Part shown: positions 51,202 through 63,640 of the stretch, piece by piece
Layout of the letters: every line of letters starts with the position of its first letter
Position numbering within the stretch: the first letter of the stretch is position 1
Assembly (NCBI GenBank): GCA_030544235.1
Contig: CM060468.1
Coordinates: 12,554,258 to 12,618,257, forward strand
From: Lepturacanthus savala
Lineage: Eukaryota; Chordata; Actinopteri; Scombriformes; Trichiuridae
Reading direction: 5' to 3'
Length of the DNA stretch: 64,000 nucleotides
Program-made: the position numbers and the translations under genes
Notes under the pieces: model-generated
What the model saw: only the letters and a program-made list of their open reading frames with translations
Told to the model about the DNA's origin: nothing
Databases searched by the model: none

Positions 51202-52331
51202 CTGCAAGAATGTAAAGCAGAAACGATTAATCAACTGACAGTACAATGTACAAGAATCCTGTGACTTATGGGAAAAGATGAGACATGACCCATAGTCAGA
51301 AAATGTGATCTTTTTGCGCTGGTATCACAATGTTAAATCCTTCATGCTGCTTTGCTACAGAGACAAATTGTTTTGAACTGCCCCATCACACGGATACTGC
51401 AATTAACACTTTGGTGGTTTAGGGGGAAAAAAAGTTCACTGCTGCAAAGAGCACTTTAGATCTCCTGTATATTTTCTCATTCTGATTGACAGAATGTCCA
51501 TATTGTACAAGTTTCTACTTTTATTCCTAGTGGGCTGTACACTGCACATGGCAACTACTGTACAGAACAGGGGCTGTCAGTAATGGCTGAGGTTCATCTA
51601 TGTCAAGAATAGAAAAAAAAATCACAATCATTAGATGGAATGACAACCGGGGCTGCCAGAGACCAACGCTTATATAACCCTCCATCTGTCACTCCTGAGT
51701 TTTTACTTGATATGAATAGTTGCCTTAAGTGCAAGTTGCAGGTGACACATCTAAGGGTTTAACACAGAAATGTCACAAGAAACTTGTTGCCCCCATTGTG
51801 TCCCTATAGTTCTGTCAGCCTGTTGTGCGTTCCACTCAAGCATGCTGAGGATTTTAGGTGTTCGTAAAAGTCCAAATATATTCAACTTGTCAGTGCAAGT
51901 TGCCCAGCTTGACAATGTCATACACGGACCAGGCCGCTTGCACGAGCAGTCTCCTGCACAGGCACATCACATGGTCAACAAAGAGTTTTGTTTTGCCAGA
52001 CCAAGGCTTTTACCTTGCTCTGGCAAGTGTTTCAAAAGCAGCTGTGCCATTTCCTGTGTGAACACCACCTACGGCTCCAAGATATTTAGGTGTCTGCTTA
52101 ACTGATGAAATGTCAGGACTGAAAGAAGTTCAAGTGAAGCTGGTCACAGCATGTCTGTGTGTGCGTATGAGACAGCGGAAACTAGACAGGATGTAAGACA
52201 AAGAGCGTGTGGTGTGTGTATGTGTGCCAAATGTCAGTCTGATGAGTATTTACCACCTAAACATGCCATGACCAGATTTGGGATTCTTGCACGCAAAATA
52301 AACACATAAAGATACACACCTGGTATCACTC

Positions 52332-52334
<3 letters not shown>

Positions 52335-52389
<55 letters not shown>
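52335..52389. repeat. (CA)n microsatellite
   Basis: This is an uninterrupted CA run of about 27 units. Confidence 0.95.
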
Positions 52390-52393
<4 letters not shown>

Positions 52394-53079
52394 CTTAGTG
52401 GTTATTGAATCTCTCTCCTTGAGTCTAAATACCATCTCTGGTCAATGTGAAACACTAAATCTGTCTTGAACACACTTCAAAGACACATTGCTCTGACTTT
52501 GTCTCCCTCGCCTTGTAAGTGTGTGTCTGTGAATGTAATAGAGTCACCAGAGTTTACATCAAAGCCCGTCAGTGTGCACAGGTTTTTTGTTGAACAGATT
52601 TTCTAAATGTATCCGTGCACTCGCACACACATACACTCAGAAGTCATTCACAGCTGGTCTGGGTGTGTGTGTTTATGGATTCCTTTTCTCATGTCCTTTT
52701 AAGGTTAAATGCCTCATCGTCAGGCACATCTGGGTCACTTAAAAATGTTGTAAAAGAAAGTTTAAGAGACAGGGATGAGAACTTATAGACAGAAGGCTGA
52801 AAACCTCTGAGAGCTCTATCCTATCAAATTGTATAAACACACCAATGTAACATCTTAAATCAGGGATTATGAGAAAATACACATTTATATTAATGGCAGC
52901 ATTTAAAGGGTTAAAATTTTGAAAAAGCATAGTTGAATTGTGAGACCTGAAGTTGGTTAAAGAATGAGCCAAAAGTATATATAGCATAGCAGTCTTAGGA
53001 CAGGGACGTGTTTGTCTTTCTGAAAAATCTGAAACTGATAAAAATGCATCAAAATAAATTGCATTACTAATCAATGGCA

Positions 53080-53125
53080 CCCCCCCCCCCCAAAAAAAAA
53101 TAAATAAATAAATAAAATAAATAAA
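53080..53125. repeat. C12-A9-(AAAT)n low-complexity tract
   Basis: Twelve C are followed by nine A and several TAAA/AAAT units. Confidence 0.95.
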
Positions 53126-55166
53126 CTGCCAATTAAAGGGTTAAAATTCTGAATATGACTATTGGTTATGATCAGGACTGAAGCTCAATAAAATATTCTT
53201 TTTACTAATAAAATTTTAGAAGCAACATTATGGTCACTGTTACGAGGTAGTTTAGAGCATAGACCTTATGGTCTTTAGGGATCCTAATGCGCAGTAAAAA
53301 TTAAGAGTGCATGAAGGTTAATGAGAAGCTTGTTTGCCACATCTACAGTACAAGCAGAAAACTACTTGAGAATTTACCTAATTAGTTGCTAAAAGTTCAT
53401 TTTCTAAAAGTGTTTGTTTTTTTTCTTTGTATGAGCTATGGAACAGGCTTTCTTACAGAAGAATATTTGAGCCAGTATTATCATATTCACACTGGTGGTG
53501 AACGAGAATGTTCTTATTTCCAAGGGCCGCCTTTTTCAACCTACATTTTGTGCAGTTGGACACTGGAGCAGCTGAGGATTAAGTGTGCAGTAGATGGTGA
53601 GAAAGGCAACACATTTCTCTGTCGACAACCGGTTATCTCGCTTTGAGCCAGAGGACATTTAAGTTAGCAGATAGAACACGGCAGCCACATTCATACTGTC
53701 TCAGCTCTGCCGGAGTCAAAACTCATTTTGAAGTAAAAGTCAGACAATGCTCCTCCGAGTCATGTAGCACTGTTGCTCTTACTGTGATACCTCTGGCCTT
53801 AATCTGCAGTGTATCTATGGAACTATATCAGTTTTTCTGCTTGCTAGAACAGTGCTGAAAACTGCTTCACACTGATACCAGCAGTTGGTTGGTTCGATCA
53901 TTCGTGTGGAATTGTTTATAGTTTAAATACACTATTCCAGCAGCATCACTCATTTGCTTGGTTCATATAAAAACTTAGTGTAACTAAATAGCGCCACTAA
54001 TAAAATCTTATATAATCCTTTTTAAAAATGTTGGGTATATTTCATAACATACCCATTAGCCCGTTCTGTGAAATGCACAAGAGGAATGACTCTGAAGGAG
54101 ATTCTGGGAACCAACCTGGATTATATTTCTTTGATCAATATATTTCCCCCACTGCACCTCGCTTAGCAGCATTTCCCAAGAATACCCACCCCAAAAAAAA
54201 CATTTGTTATCATGATATCAGACAGTTGGGACTGGAAAAATGGACATTCAAAACCAACCAAACAAACCTAAAACAAGAATCCGTAAGATTTCATGGAGAT
54301 TCTGTGTTCACAGTAATTATGAGATAGATATGTGCCTTCATGAAGCGTTTCCCCGAGCCTTTACGACAGAACCAAATAGCATAAAGTGCAATCAAAAGCC
54401 CCGAACCCTAATTATTTAACGTGAGCCTGCAATCCAAATGATGAATCATACCCAGTGAAAACAAGATTTGAAAAGGATCAAAGAATTAATGCTTTGGAGA
54501 AAAAAATAGTGACATGAATAATGAGTACTCCCTCTGCTCGACGAGAGTTTTGCCTGCAGATTCTAGAGTTTAGTTTTTTTTTTTTCTTTTGGAGACAGCT
54601 GTATTTATATATGACATATTTGAAAATTTCAAACTCACCATCCAAAATAGACCTACAGTCTGAAATGTGGTTGGTCTGGACACATTTACACTGTCATTTC
54701 AAATGTCTTATAACCAGAAAAACAACACCACTTTTGACATGGAGCCACATACTGTATGTGTGTCTCCATCAGCTATATCACAAATCTGACTGCAATCCAT
54801 CTTTGGTTTTCTCAGACCACATTAAATCCTGGTTGGTCACCTGTGAAAAGTGTAGCGGTGATACGCCTGAAGGGGTTTGGTGCCAAAAACCCCAGAAGGG
54901 TTGCCAACCTAAACTGCTGTGCACTTCAGCAGTTTAGCTTAGCAACACTTTGCAGTAACAGCTAGCTTGGGAACAACTAAACCAACATAAACACATGAAC
55001 AGCCCCATTATGCTCTTAGTCTACAATCAATGTGCCTCCTCTATGATCATAATCGTTGAAGCTGCTGTTTTGCTGCAGCTTTAATGAAGCACTGAGAGAG
55101 TCCTCTGATTTCAGTGTCCTTTTTTCGGATATTTAAGCTGCTGTTATCACAAATGACACACTGTCA

Positions 55167-55815
55167 AGCATTTGTCAAACTCAACTTGGCCTGGGGCCAC
55201 TGTTGGTACTGTCGTCTCATAGGAGGGCCGCTGCGGCCATAATCGCCTTACCGTGGCCAGGTGATGGCACTGATTGTTGGCACTGAGAGATTTTTTAGTT
55301 TTTTGCTGGTAAAAGCTACTTTTGGTATGTGATATGAACTCTAAACATAATAATCATATTCATTATCATCACTGTCAAAACTGTCTGAGGGCTTCTGGAA
55401 AAATCTTTTCAGTGGTGTTGCTTGTCACTTCAGCTTTTTGCATGAGGGAGAATTACAGTCTATTGAAAATTGGGCGGATTTCTTAAGTGACTGTCTGATT
55501 AGTTATTTCTAGGCCTCTGTACATCTGGTATCTACAGATCATGTTCACCTTAGTATACTTGCAAACTAAAAGATAGTTGGATTCACATTTTAAATGCAAG
55601 TAATTATAGTGGATACACCTTTATATGGTAATGCCCTTGCAAAGTGCGAAAAGCACCTTGAACAAGCAATGATTGTTTATATATTCATATCGCACACCAT
55701 GAAAATATCTGTAACTTTTACAAATAATAAAAAAGTGTATATTTTGGTTTGATATCATGTGGCAAGGGGGGGGGGTCCTTACTATGGCCTGTGGGCCAGC
55801 AGTTTGAGACCCCTA
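55167..55815. mobile_element. Probable decayed hAT-like element, about 650 bp
   Basis: The left part TTTGTCAAACTCAACTTGGC then CTGGGGCCAC, and the right part GGCCTGTGGGCCAGCAGTTT then GAGACCCCTA, are imperfect inverted relatives. They recall fish hAT MITEs with AGGGGTCTCAAACTC ends. A G9 run lies next to the right end. No target-site duplication was defined. Confidence 0.5.
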
Positions 55816-57835
55816 TTGTTGAGGGTATATCTACATATTAATACTTGCAAAGCTCACATACATGTGCCTAATGCATTTACACTTCTGGTATGGTGCATTA
55901 ACGTATCAGGAATATCGTACACAACTTTTAAGAACACATAAAATTTACAGTAGCAAACTTGGTTTCACGATTGATCTCAGTTGAAACAGGGCAGGGGTTT
56001 AGACTAGTAATATTTTTTTTCCCTTTTATCTGGTCTGCCTCAGTCCACTCCATATCTCTCACTACCTCACATCTGCTTCTCTCCCTCGCTCTGCCTCTCT
56101 CAGTTCAGGTTGTTTTAGTCATTAGCTGACATGCTGATACCATCTAAGACACCTGTTCTCTCCTTCCAATGCTGCTTCTCCTCTCTGCCTCTCTCTTCTC
56201 CCTTTCCTCTCTCTGCCTCCTCTTCCCCCTCCTTATCTGCACGACAGGTCTGGAGAGAACAAATTAGACCTGCTAAATTAAGCCACACACGCAGCACCGG
56301 TCTCGCTGAAGGGAAGCAGCGTGTGCAACAGGGAAAGACACAAACATGCGCATGGAACGGTTACAACTGATAAAATAGGGTGATTAGCCTCAACAGTTGG
56401 ATTATGTTTGCAAAAGGACAGAGGTGTGATTATCTGGCATGCATAGAATTAACAACACAGGGGAGGGAGAGGTAACAGAAACAAGCAACGGGAGCTGTTT
56501 GTGGTGGTGTGCAGTGGTGGAAAGCAGAGTAGTTTCATTCAATACTGAACTCAAGTGTGATTTTTAGTTCATTTTCATTGCCATTGTTCTTGTATTGGTT
56601 TGAAACTCATGAAGCTGCTTTTGCAGATTTTTTTGTTTCAGGTCATTTGAAAGCTCATTTGGTTCAAATATACAGTTCGTTGATGTGAGGTTTCCTCGTT
56701 TAGCGCCATAGCAACGGGAGATGCATGCATGCGTGCTTGGCTTTGAGGTCACCAGCATTCTGGCAGTCTTGATTAAATTTTCATTTTAGGGCTGTCAAAA
56801 ATTTGTTAATTTCAATTAATTAGAGAGAAAAAAAAAATGCTTTCACCCTATGATGCGGGTTTGTCAGTTTGACCTCTGCAGAGCAGAAAGCGGCACAGGG
56901 AGAGGGCAGAGCAGACACTTCATTATCTATTAATCTGTGGATTATTTTCTCGATTAAGAGATTTCTCTTTTCATCTACAAGATGTCGGAAAATTGTGAAA
57001 AATGTCAATTACTGTTCACCAAAGTCCAAGATGTCATAATATTCATATTTAGCATTAAGAAGCTGGAACTGGAGAATGTGGGGATTCTTAAAAAATGACT
57101 TGAGTATCAAGTAGCTAATCATTGCAGCTCTAGAGTGAATGAAGCACTATCTGTGCATTGCAGCAGATGGTGGATCTTGACACCAGTGAGCTGGTTTTCA
57201 TCCCGACTCAGGTCTGTGGTTAGGTTTAGACATCAAAAGGGTTAAAAAAAAAAAAAAAACGCTAGCAAAAGCTTGTGATTTTGGTTAAACGCATTGGTAA
57301 TATGTTGAGCTTTTGCTGAATGGCAGGGGTCACAGGAGCTTTTATATGAAAATGACTCCATGAAAGCAAAACAATCAGTATTTCTCTCTCAGTCTTGCCC
57401 TTTAGTCCTTCTGTGCTCATACTATGCTTTTCTTCTTCCTTTTTTTTTTTCTCCCTGGGATAATAAGCGATGCCAGCAGTTCAGCCCTGTCTGTGAGGCC
57501 TCTCCCTCCTCTGCACTCATGAAAGAGGAAGCCAGGGAACATCTTTTAATGCCTTTCTGTCTCTCCGCTGCTCTTTCTCTTCTCCTTTCCCCTCTGATTA
57601 TAGGGTGGGCGAACATCTTCAAATCAGAGTCCCTCTTTCTTCTTCGCACTTCCTGACAGAATGACAAAGCTAATCTCCTTATCCGTTCATTTGACAGCCT
57701 TTAAGAGAACACGTTCTTATCCTCCCTCCCACTCCTTCCCCTATCCCACCATCTCTCCTTTACTGTCGAGTGGACGTGTGAGAAGAGAACAGTTGGCTAA
57801 TACATTTTGGCATTTTTCCGGCGGTGTTACTTGAT

Positions 57836-57877
57836 CCCCCCCCCCCCTCTCTCTCTCTTTCTCTCTCTCTCTCTCTA
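57836..57877. repeat. C12-(CT)n tract
   Basis: Twelve C (57836-57847) are followed by about 15 CT units with one interruption. Confidence 0.95.
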
Positions 57878-58089
57878 TCCGTTCACCCCTCTATCTCTCA
57901 GCCTTGCATCATCCTAACTCTCTCCTTAATTGTCAAGTGGAGGTAAAAGAGTGGAAGAAACCTTTTACCTGGACCAGTGCATTGGTACCTAAACCGAAAC
58001 TGATGTGACCAAAAATAGAATAAAACAGCAGCTCATGAATTATCTTCTGTGTGTGTGTGAGAGTGAGAGTCGAAGTGTACGTTTCTCAC

Positions 58090-58267
58090 CAGCAGGGAGT
58101 AGTAGACTTTGAATCCCGGCTTTGCGACAAAGTAATCATCAGACTTGAAGGTGACTCGGAGCACGTTGGTTTTGGAGTTGAGGGTAGGCGGAGCCTTCTG
58201 CCCACACCAACGACCCCAAATTATAGTACTGGTCTCTGATTGGTCCTCCACCTCAATAAAGTCATAC
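58090..58267 (-). CDS. pdgfd: Platelet-derived growth factor D, exon 3 (second half of CUB domain)
   Basis: This 178-nt exon has acceptor GCGCTCCAG and donor CTG|GTGAGA. Its first base completes the Arg codon split with exon 2, then 59 codons follow. The peptide YDFIEVEDQSETSTIIWGRW continues CGQKAPPTLNSKTN and ends TFKSDDYFVAKPGFKVYYSL. It is nearly identical to the recalled human PDGF-D CUB segment (YDFVEVEDISETSTIIRGRW). The CUB domain keeps the precursor latent until it is cut off. The Cys in RWCG pairs with that in exon 2 in the CUB fold. Confidence 0.97.
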
Positions 58268-59952
58268 CTGGAGCGCAGATAGAGATGGAGACAGATTAAG
58301 GGGGTGGGAGTAGTGAACGGATAAAGGTGCAAGGATCCAAAAACATTCCTAACGTGTCAATAAATTGTAAAAGATGAGATTTTATGACAGGGGAAAGGTT
58401 TTCTTCTTGATGGGTTATGGGAACATTGTGTTCACCATGTTAACTGCTTAATTAAGATCTGGGAATGCAGTGACATGGCTTAAAAAAAAAAAACAGACTG
58501 ATGATCTTATTACACAACACCCAGCCCAGGCTGGCAAAGGTTTTGAAGTAGAAACATGTTTTTGGAGTAGAAACCAAGATGAAGTAAAAATAATGACTCA
58601 AACTGTCCTCTGTAAACATTCATCATCGTTTACAGACCACTTTGATCTGTAGCTGAGTAGTTATGCCTACAGAAAGATTTATGAGCATTATGAGCACAAA
58701 GCATTTAAGCTTTGTTTTTTCTTAAGTTTCATGATTGAATTAAAGGAATATTTCAACATTTGTAGATGTACATTTATCAGGAAGCTTCATACACCCCAGA
58801 ATGCCACTGATCCTGGCTAGAAAAATAGTTCTGCACATAACTTCTCATAACTTGTCATTGGTTTTTGTAAGGTTAATTAGTTAGTATTTACCTAGCTGTT
58901 TTCTCCTTCTTTCCTGTCTTTGTGCTAAGCTAATTGGCTGCATCCCAATTGTGATGGATGTTCTCTTGACAAGAAAATAAATTTTTATTTTGCAATAAGC
59001 AAACTATTCTTTATAGTTTTAGATCTAGTTAAACTGTTATTTCCAAGTCATCTGGAGCTCTAGTAGCTCCTCATCATACCCTAACGCACCTTTAGGTTAG
59101 TTTTTTTTTTAAATAAATTCATTGTGTGTTTTTATACCACCATCCTACCAAAGTCCTTGAACACAACTATTTTGGAGTAAAACCTTTAGAATAACTTCGA
59201 TGTTCCAACAATCAATGTCCCAGGCAATTAGCAAGCCCATCTATCAAAAACACACACACAACACACAGTCAATGTGACGAATACAATTTGAAAAACTCAG
59301 CAAAGCTCCTCTCTTCTTACCTTTCCAAATCTCTCTTTCGCCTCTTTCCCTCGCTGCTCCCCCTTGTCTTCACAGCAAAGTGCTTACAAAGACAGCTGAG
59401 TTGCATGCGGGGATTAAAAAGTCTTTTTCTCCCCTCAAGGACAAACTTCTTATACTTCTTGCCAAGAAAGCAAACTTGAACTATCCATCTCTTCTCATAG
59501 TGATACCACCCTCCGACATTTCTTTTTTATATTCTCTTCTCTCACATTCTCATCACATTTTATTGTTGATGTGCTCACATGTGAACATTATCTGCTTATT
59601 CTTCATGTTTTCTACATGTTTTTGCTGTTGTACATATTTTTTTACTTTTAGTGTTTCTCACTCCAAACCATCCTCTTAATTTCTTCCCCTACTCACTCAA
59701 TCTTTATCTTTCTTTTGTCTTTAATCACTTCCATCTGACTTTTCTCCTTTAAACAACAGTTGTTATTCATCAGTGCTTCCTACCCTTTGTACTATGTAGC
59801 GTACCTCTATCCTTCTTTTCCATTGTCTGGTTATCCTTCCCTCATTTTGGCTTTTTTTTTTTTTAAATGTTTTTTGTTAATCTGTCTTCTGGTCTCTTCC
59901 CCTCCTCTAAATCTGATGTCCTTCATCTGTGTTTCTGTATCTCATGTTTTAC
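58268..59952 (-). other. pdgfd: pdgfd intron 2
   Basis: This 1.69-kb phase 2 intron has donor GTAAAA at 59952-59947. It contains a T-rich and C/T-rich stretch at 59480-59900 that gives spurious open frames on +. No other exon was seen. Confidence 0.85.
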
Positions 59953-60163
59953 CTGCATACTCCATTCTCAGCCTCCTCCAGGCCAAAGTGTCCGTCAAAC
60001 TCCAGGTGTATGAGGCTTCCTGGTGGTGACAGCAGTTTCCATGACAACATCAGGTTGCGGGGGTAAGCGTTGGGGTAGCGTGGGCTGTGGATGGCTCCCC
60101 CCATCGGTGTTATCGTGATGTTTTCCTCTTTGCGGTAAAAGTCTGTGGTGAGGTGATTGCTGT
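59953..60163 (-). CDS. pdgfd: Platelet-derived growth factor D, exon 2 (first half of CUB domain)
   Basis: This 211-nt exon has donor TGCAG|GTAAAA. It begins with two bases of a split Asp codon (phase 1) and ends with two bases of a split Arg codon (phase 2). The peptide SNHLTTDFYRKEENITITPM continues AIHSPRYPNAYPRNLMLSWK and ends FGLEEAENGVCR, the CUB N-half of PDGF-D. An NIT glycosylation site is present. The upstream acceptor (AACAG at 60168-60164) has a weak pyrimidine tract. A second in-frame acceptor (CACCACAG) ends at 60143 and would remove 21 nt (SNHLTT region). Exon 1, with the signal peptide, is not within the window. Confidence 0.95.
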
Positions 60164-61447
60164 CTGTTAGTGGTTACAACTAATCAGTTAGTCCAGTGAT
60201 AAGTGGACCCCAGCAAAGCATCTTGTTCACATGCACATAATATACAAATCCACAGCAAATGGAATTAAATGACAGATACACAGAGACAAAATATGCACAT
60301 ACATTTCTTTCTGTTTATATGTATAGTTCCAAAATAAAGAGCTCCACAATGTTTATTCTGTATATGTAAGGATTTGTTGTACATGTTTTTGAAAATTTAC
60401 ATTCATGTCTTTTCCTTTCTCTTAAATGAGACCTTTTCACAATTTTGTATAGTTCATTTATTTTGCAGTAGTTGTAACTCAATGTGCTGTATTCATAGGA
60501 AAAACATTACAAATATCAAATATATGGTGCTGTTGTGAGTTAAAATCAGTTGAGTTGAGTTTAAAATGATTTCTTAAATATTTTATGTATAATTCACTTA
60601 TCCTATAACCTCAATACAGTGTTTCATCTATGTAAAGTTCCCCTTCGTGAATGTATTTGTTATATTTTACCATAAACATGGAAGTGCTTTATTTTGAAAA
60701 TACATCAGACAAATATAACTTGCGGAAATTGACACACTGTCACAATGCTCCTCAAATAGATATTTGGATAAAATTACCACATATTGTGAATCTAAATGGT
60801 TTCCTTCTTGTCTGAAAACATATTAAACCTTGATAAATTACACATTGATAGTGCTACAGCCAAAACCGCTTAATCTCTGCCATTATTGGTGAGAATTGCA
60901 TTCTGATATACTCGGCTTCAGCTGATAAATGGTGTAACTTCACCACTCAGTCATCAGTCAGTGATGTACAGACAGACATTCAGGTTTCTAAGGCTGGTCC
61001 GTGTCCAGCCAATGAAGGAAATTTCCACTCGCGCGAACACACAAACACTCAGAAGGTCAGACCGTGCTGAAGTAGGCTGACAGGGCTGTTTTTTTTTCTA
61101 AGGGGTGTGTGGTTTTTGCAAGAAAGAGAGAGCTGAATGTATAATCAAGGCACTATAGGCTGCACCCCAGGGAGATGATGATGCTTTGGCCTTCTCTTCC
61201 ACCCTTTCACTGAAAGCCCCCCTCCTCCCTGTCCTATCCTGTCCTTAGTGTTCTCTTCTTTACTTCAGTCAATGATCCTGTCTCATCGGTCATTCAACAT
61301 TCTTCTGTAGTCGCACTCTTCCGCAAAATGTCTTCACCAATTAACACTACCGAAGGTTGTGTGTGTGTGCACATTCATTATACACACATACCCTTTAGAG
61401 AGAGTGTGTAGTTATGAGCTTTTATGTTATGTGACTTCTGCAACTGT

Positions 61448-61486
<39 letters not shown>

Positions 61487-62980
61487 TGTGCGCATGGGTT
61501 GATGTTCGTGTGTCGGGGCAGAATTTGTTTGTAATGGGATTCTTCCACTCTGCTGATCAAAAGCCTGACCTTGTGACTCATAAAAGTGCTTATGTGTCAG
61601 GAACTCACACCCACTAAGGTTTTTTTGTGTGTATTTTCTTTTGGATACAGTCATCCTTTATTTTAGACATCACAGCCAAAATGGACAGTATACCAAACTC
61701 CATTCATATGTTTAACAAGGACACTAGAGCAATGCCCAAGAGGCCACCAATGCAGATAAACATAGTGGAGATATGAAGACAAGTCGGCATGGAGGAGGAT
61801 ACATTACTTCGAAATGGAATCCAAACGTACAACTGAAGATGGAAAAGACAAGTGGGAGAACAGAAGCTGACAGAGGAACCTGAGGTTGGTTTGTGGTGAG
61901 GGGGGGCTGGAGGCAGGTGAGATGTACAATTTTATCTGTTCGAAATGTACCATAAAGGGATATTTTTCAAGATTTTAATACTTTAACTATTTGAGTGGAC
62001 AAATATGATTTGGGCAAATGTCTGTTTATTACTGGCACATGGAGAAATGGTCTCAATAATGTAAAAGCTCAGTTCTGCTTATAAAATGTTAAAAATATGA
62101 GTCTTACTCACACAATGTAGAGTCCAACTTGTAAATTCAGGAAGGAACAAGGATTCTGGATAGATCTGTGAAATGTTCATCTCACCTGTCCCTGCGTTAG
62201 TGGCGATTGAAATTAATTTAAATTTAACAGTCTTTATTAAAGTAAAAATGTGTCTGCCATAAGCGGGGCATGGGGAATGCCATACCTTGTCATAGCCAAA
62301 CAATGCCTCTGAGCTGAGGTAAGCTAAGGAAGCTAAAAGATCTCATGTGGGAAGGTTGGTGATTTTGGGGTACCTGAGCATTCCTGGTGAGGAATCTCTG
62401 ACTCTGATGACTGGTATGATCTTAAAAAAAAAAAAAAAAAAAGCTACTTAAAGCCAGAGGGAACATGGAGTACTCCCCTAAAAGACTTTGACCTTTGATA
62501 TGAGTTTAAACCAAGTGGTATTATGACCAAGTGCAGTATAGTGCACTTCAGTGTCCTGATCTTCAGGACATTAGGGTGATCTCTAACTTTTCTTGAAGTG
62601 GCTGAAGTGCCCTAAGGCTATAATGTGTGATAACACTTCAGTGGTTTTTGTTGGTTTTTAAATATATATTCATTGTATGTCTACCTTTTGAATAATTCTC
62701 ACATCCCAGATGGATATAAGGTTAAAAAATATTGTAGTGTTGTCTTTGAATGTGAACTGAATTTATAACCCCATGAAAAGATGCATCTCAAACCTGTTAA
62801 ATGTGATATTACTACATTAAAGGAGACTCATTTAAATTCTGAACTGTCAGGAATGAATAATAAAATGATCATTGGGCCAGGTATTCTGTAGAAGTGTAAA
62901 TATCTTAATTTCTGAAAATGTATCATTTTATTATACAGAACAGAAAGCAAAGCTACAGTAAAGATAATTTTGATGAATTC
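60164..62980 (-). other. pdgfd: pdgfd intron 1 (3' part), no exon recognised
   Basis: I searched both strands for a signal-peptide exon ending in a phase 1 GT donor and did not find a convincing one, so intron 1 probably runs past the window. It contains (GT)n at 61446-61490 and an A18 run at 62423-62440. Confidence 0.6.
61446..61490. repeat. (GT)n microsatellite
   Basis: This is a GT run of about 22 units with T interruptions. Confidence 0.95.
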
Positions 62981-62984
62981 TTTT

Positions 62985-63640
62985 GGATCTGCCCTCTGTG
63001 TTAAGGGAGCATCCAGCCACTGTTTATCTATATCACTAACAGTCAGATATTGAAACTACAATTATGAAAATGGCTTCTGGGAAAACTTCAAGTGAGGATG
63101 GATTCGGTGCAAAATTTTACAATGCTTTAAAAAAGCAGATATCCCCCATTCTGCTTTTACTGTATGAAGAGATTGTCTAATGTGAATCTGTGCCACCCTT
63201 AATGTGTAAAGCCATCATATCTCTTGCCAAAACCAGATAAGCCCCAACACAAATGGGAAGCTATCGGCTTCGCCATCCATAGTCTATAAAGATCAAATGG
63301 GTTTCATCCTAGCCTGTCTTGCCTTAAGCAACAGGCTCATTCATGTATAACTGGGGGCAGATTCCCTTAACGAGCCGACTTTAGCTGCATTACTTAATGC
63401 AGAAAAAGTGTTCGATGGAATCAAATGACTATCTGTTTTTATAAAGTTTGGCTTGAGTCCAAGATTCATTAGTTGGGTTAAGGCCCTTTATTGTGCCCCT
63501 CAATTATCAGTCAGGACTAATGGGCTTAATTTCATGGGCCTTTTCATCTTCAACACAGAGTAAGGCAAAGATGCTGTCAGTTCCATACTTTCCATCATTG
63601 CTCTTAAGCCTTTAGCCTGTGCAATCTGCACTAGTATGGT
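62985..63640 (+). mobile_element. Decayed L1-clade LINE (reverse transcriptase part)
   Basis: The + strand text follows an L1/Tx1-type reverse transcriptase in order. KMASGKTSSEDGFGAKFYNA near 63070-63130 is the degraded SGKSPGPDGF motif. Then come MCKAIISLLPKPDKP (63200-63245), LAALLNAEKVFDGIK (63380-63425, the LDAEKAFD active-site strand) and FGLSPRFISWVKALYCAPQ (63448-63505). TNGLNFMG follows, then a decayed RGTRQGCPLSP block and ALKPLACAI near 63600. Stops, frameshifts and a deletion between the PKPDK and NAEK motifs show it is dead. Confidence 0.85.

Larger units (their letters stand above)
51202..58089 (-). other. pdgfd: pdgfd intron 3
   Basis: This 6.9-kb phase 0 intron has donor GTGAGA at 58089-58084. 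It holds (CA)n at 52335-52389, a C12/A9/(AAAT)n tract at 53080-53125, a hAT-like element at 55167-55815 and a C12/(CT)n tract at 57836-57877. No other exon was recognised. Confidence 0.85.

Noticed and set aside
57360..57667. Open frames of 98 and 81 codons on opposite strands
   Set aside because: They arise from a C/T-rich stretch in pdgfd intron 3 and lack any recognisable protein.
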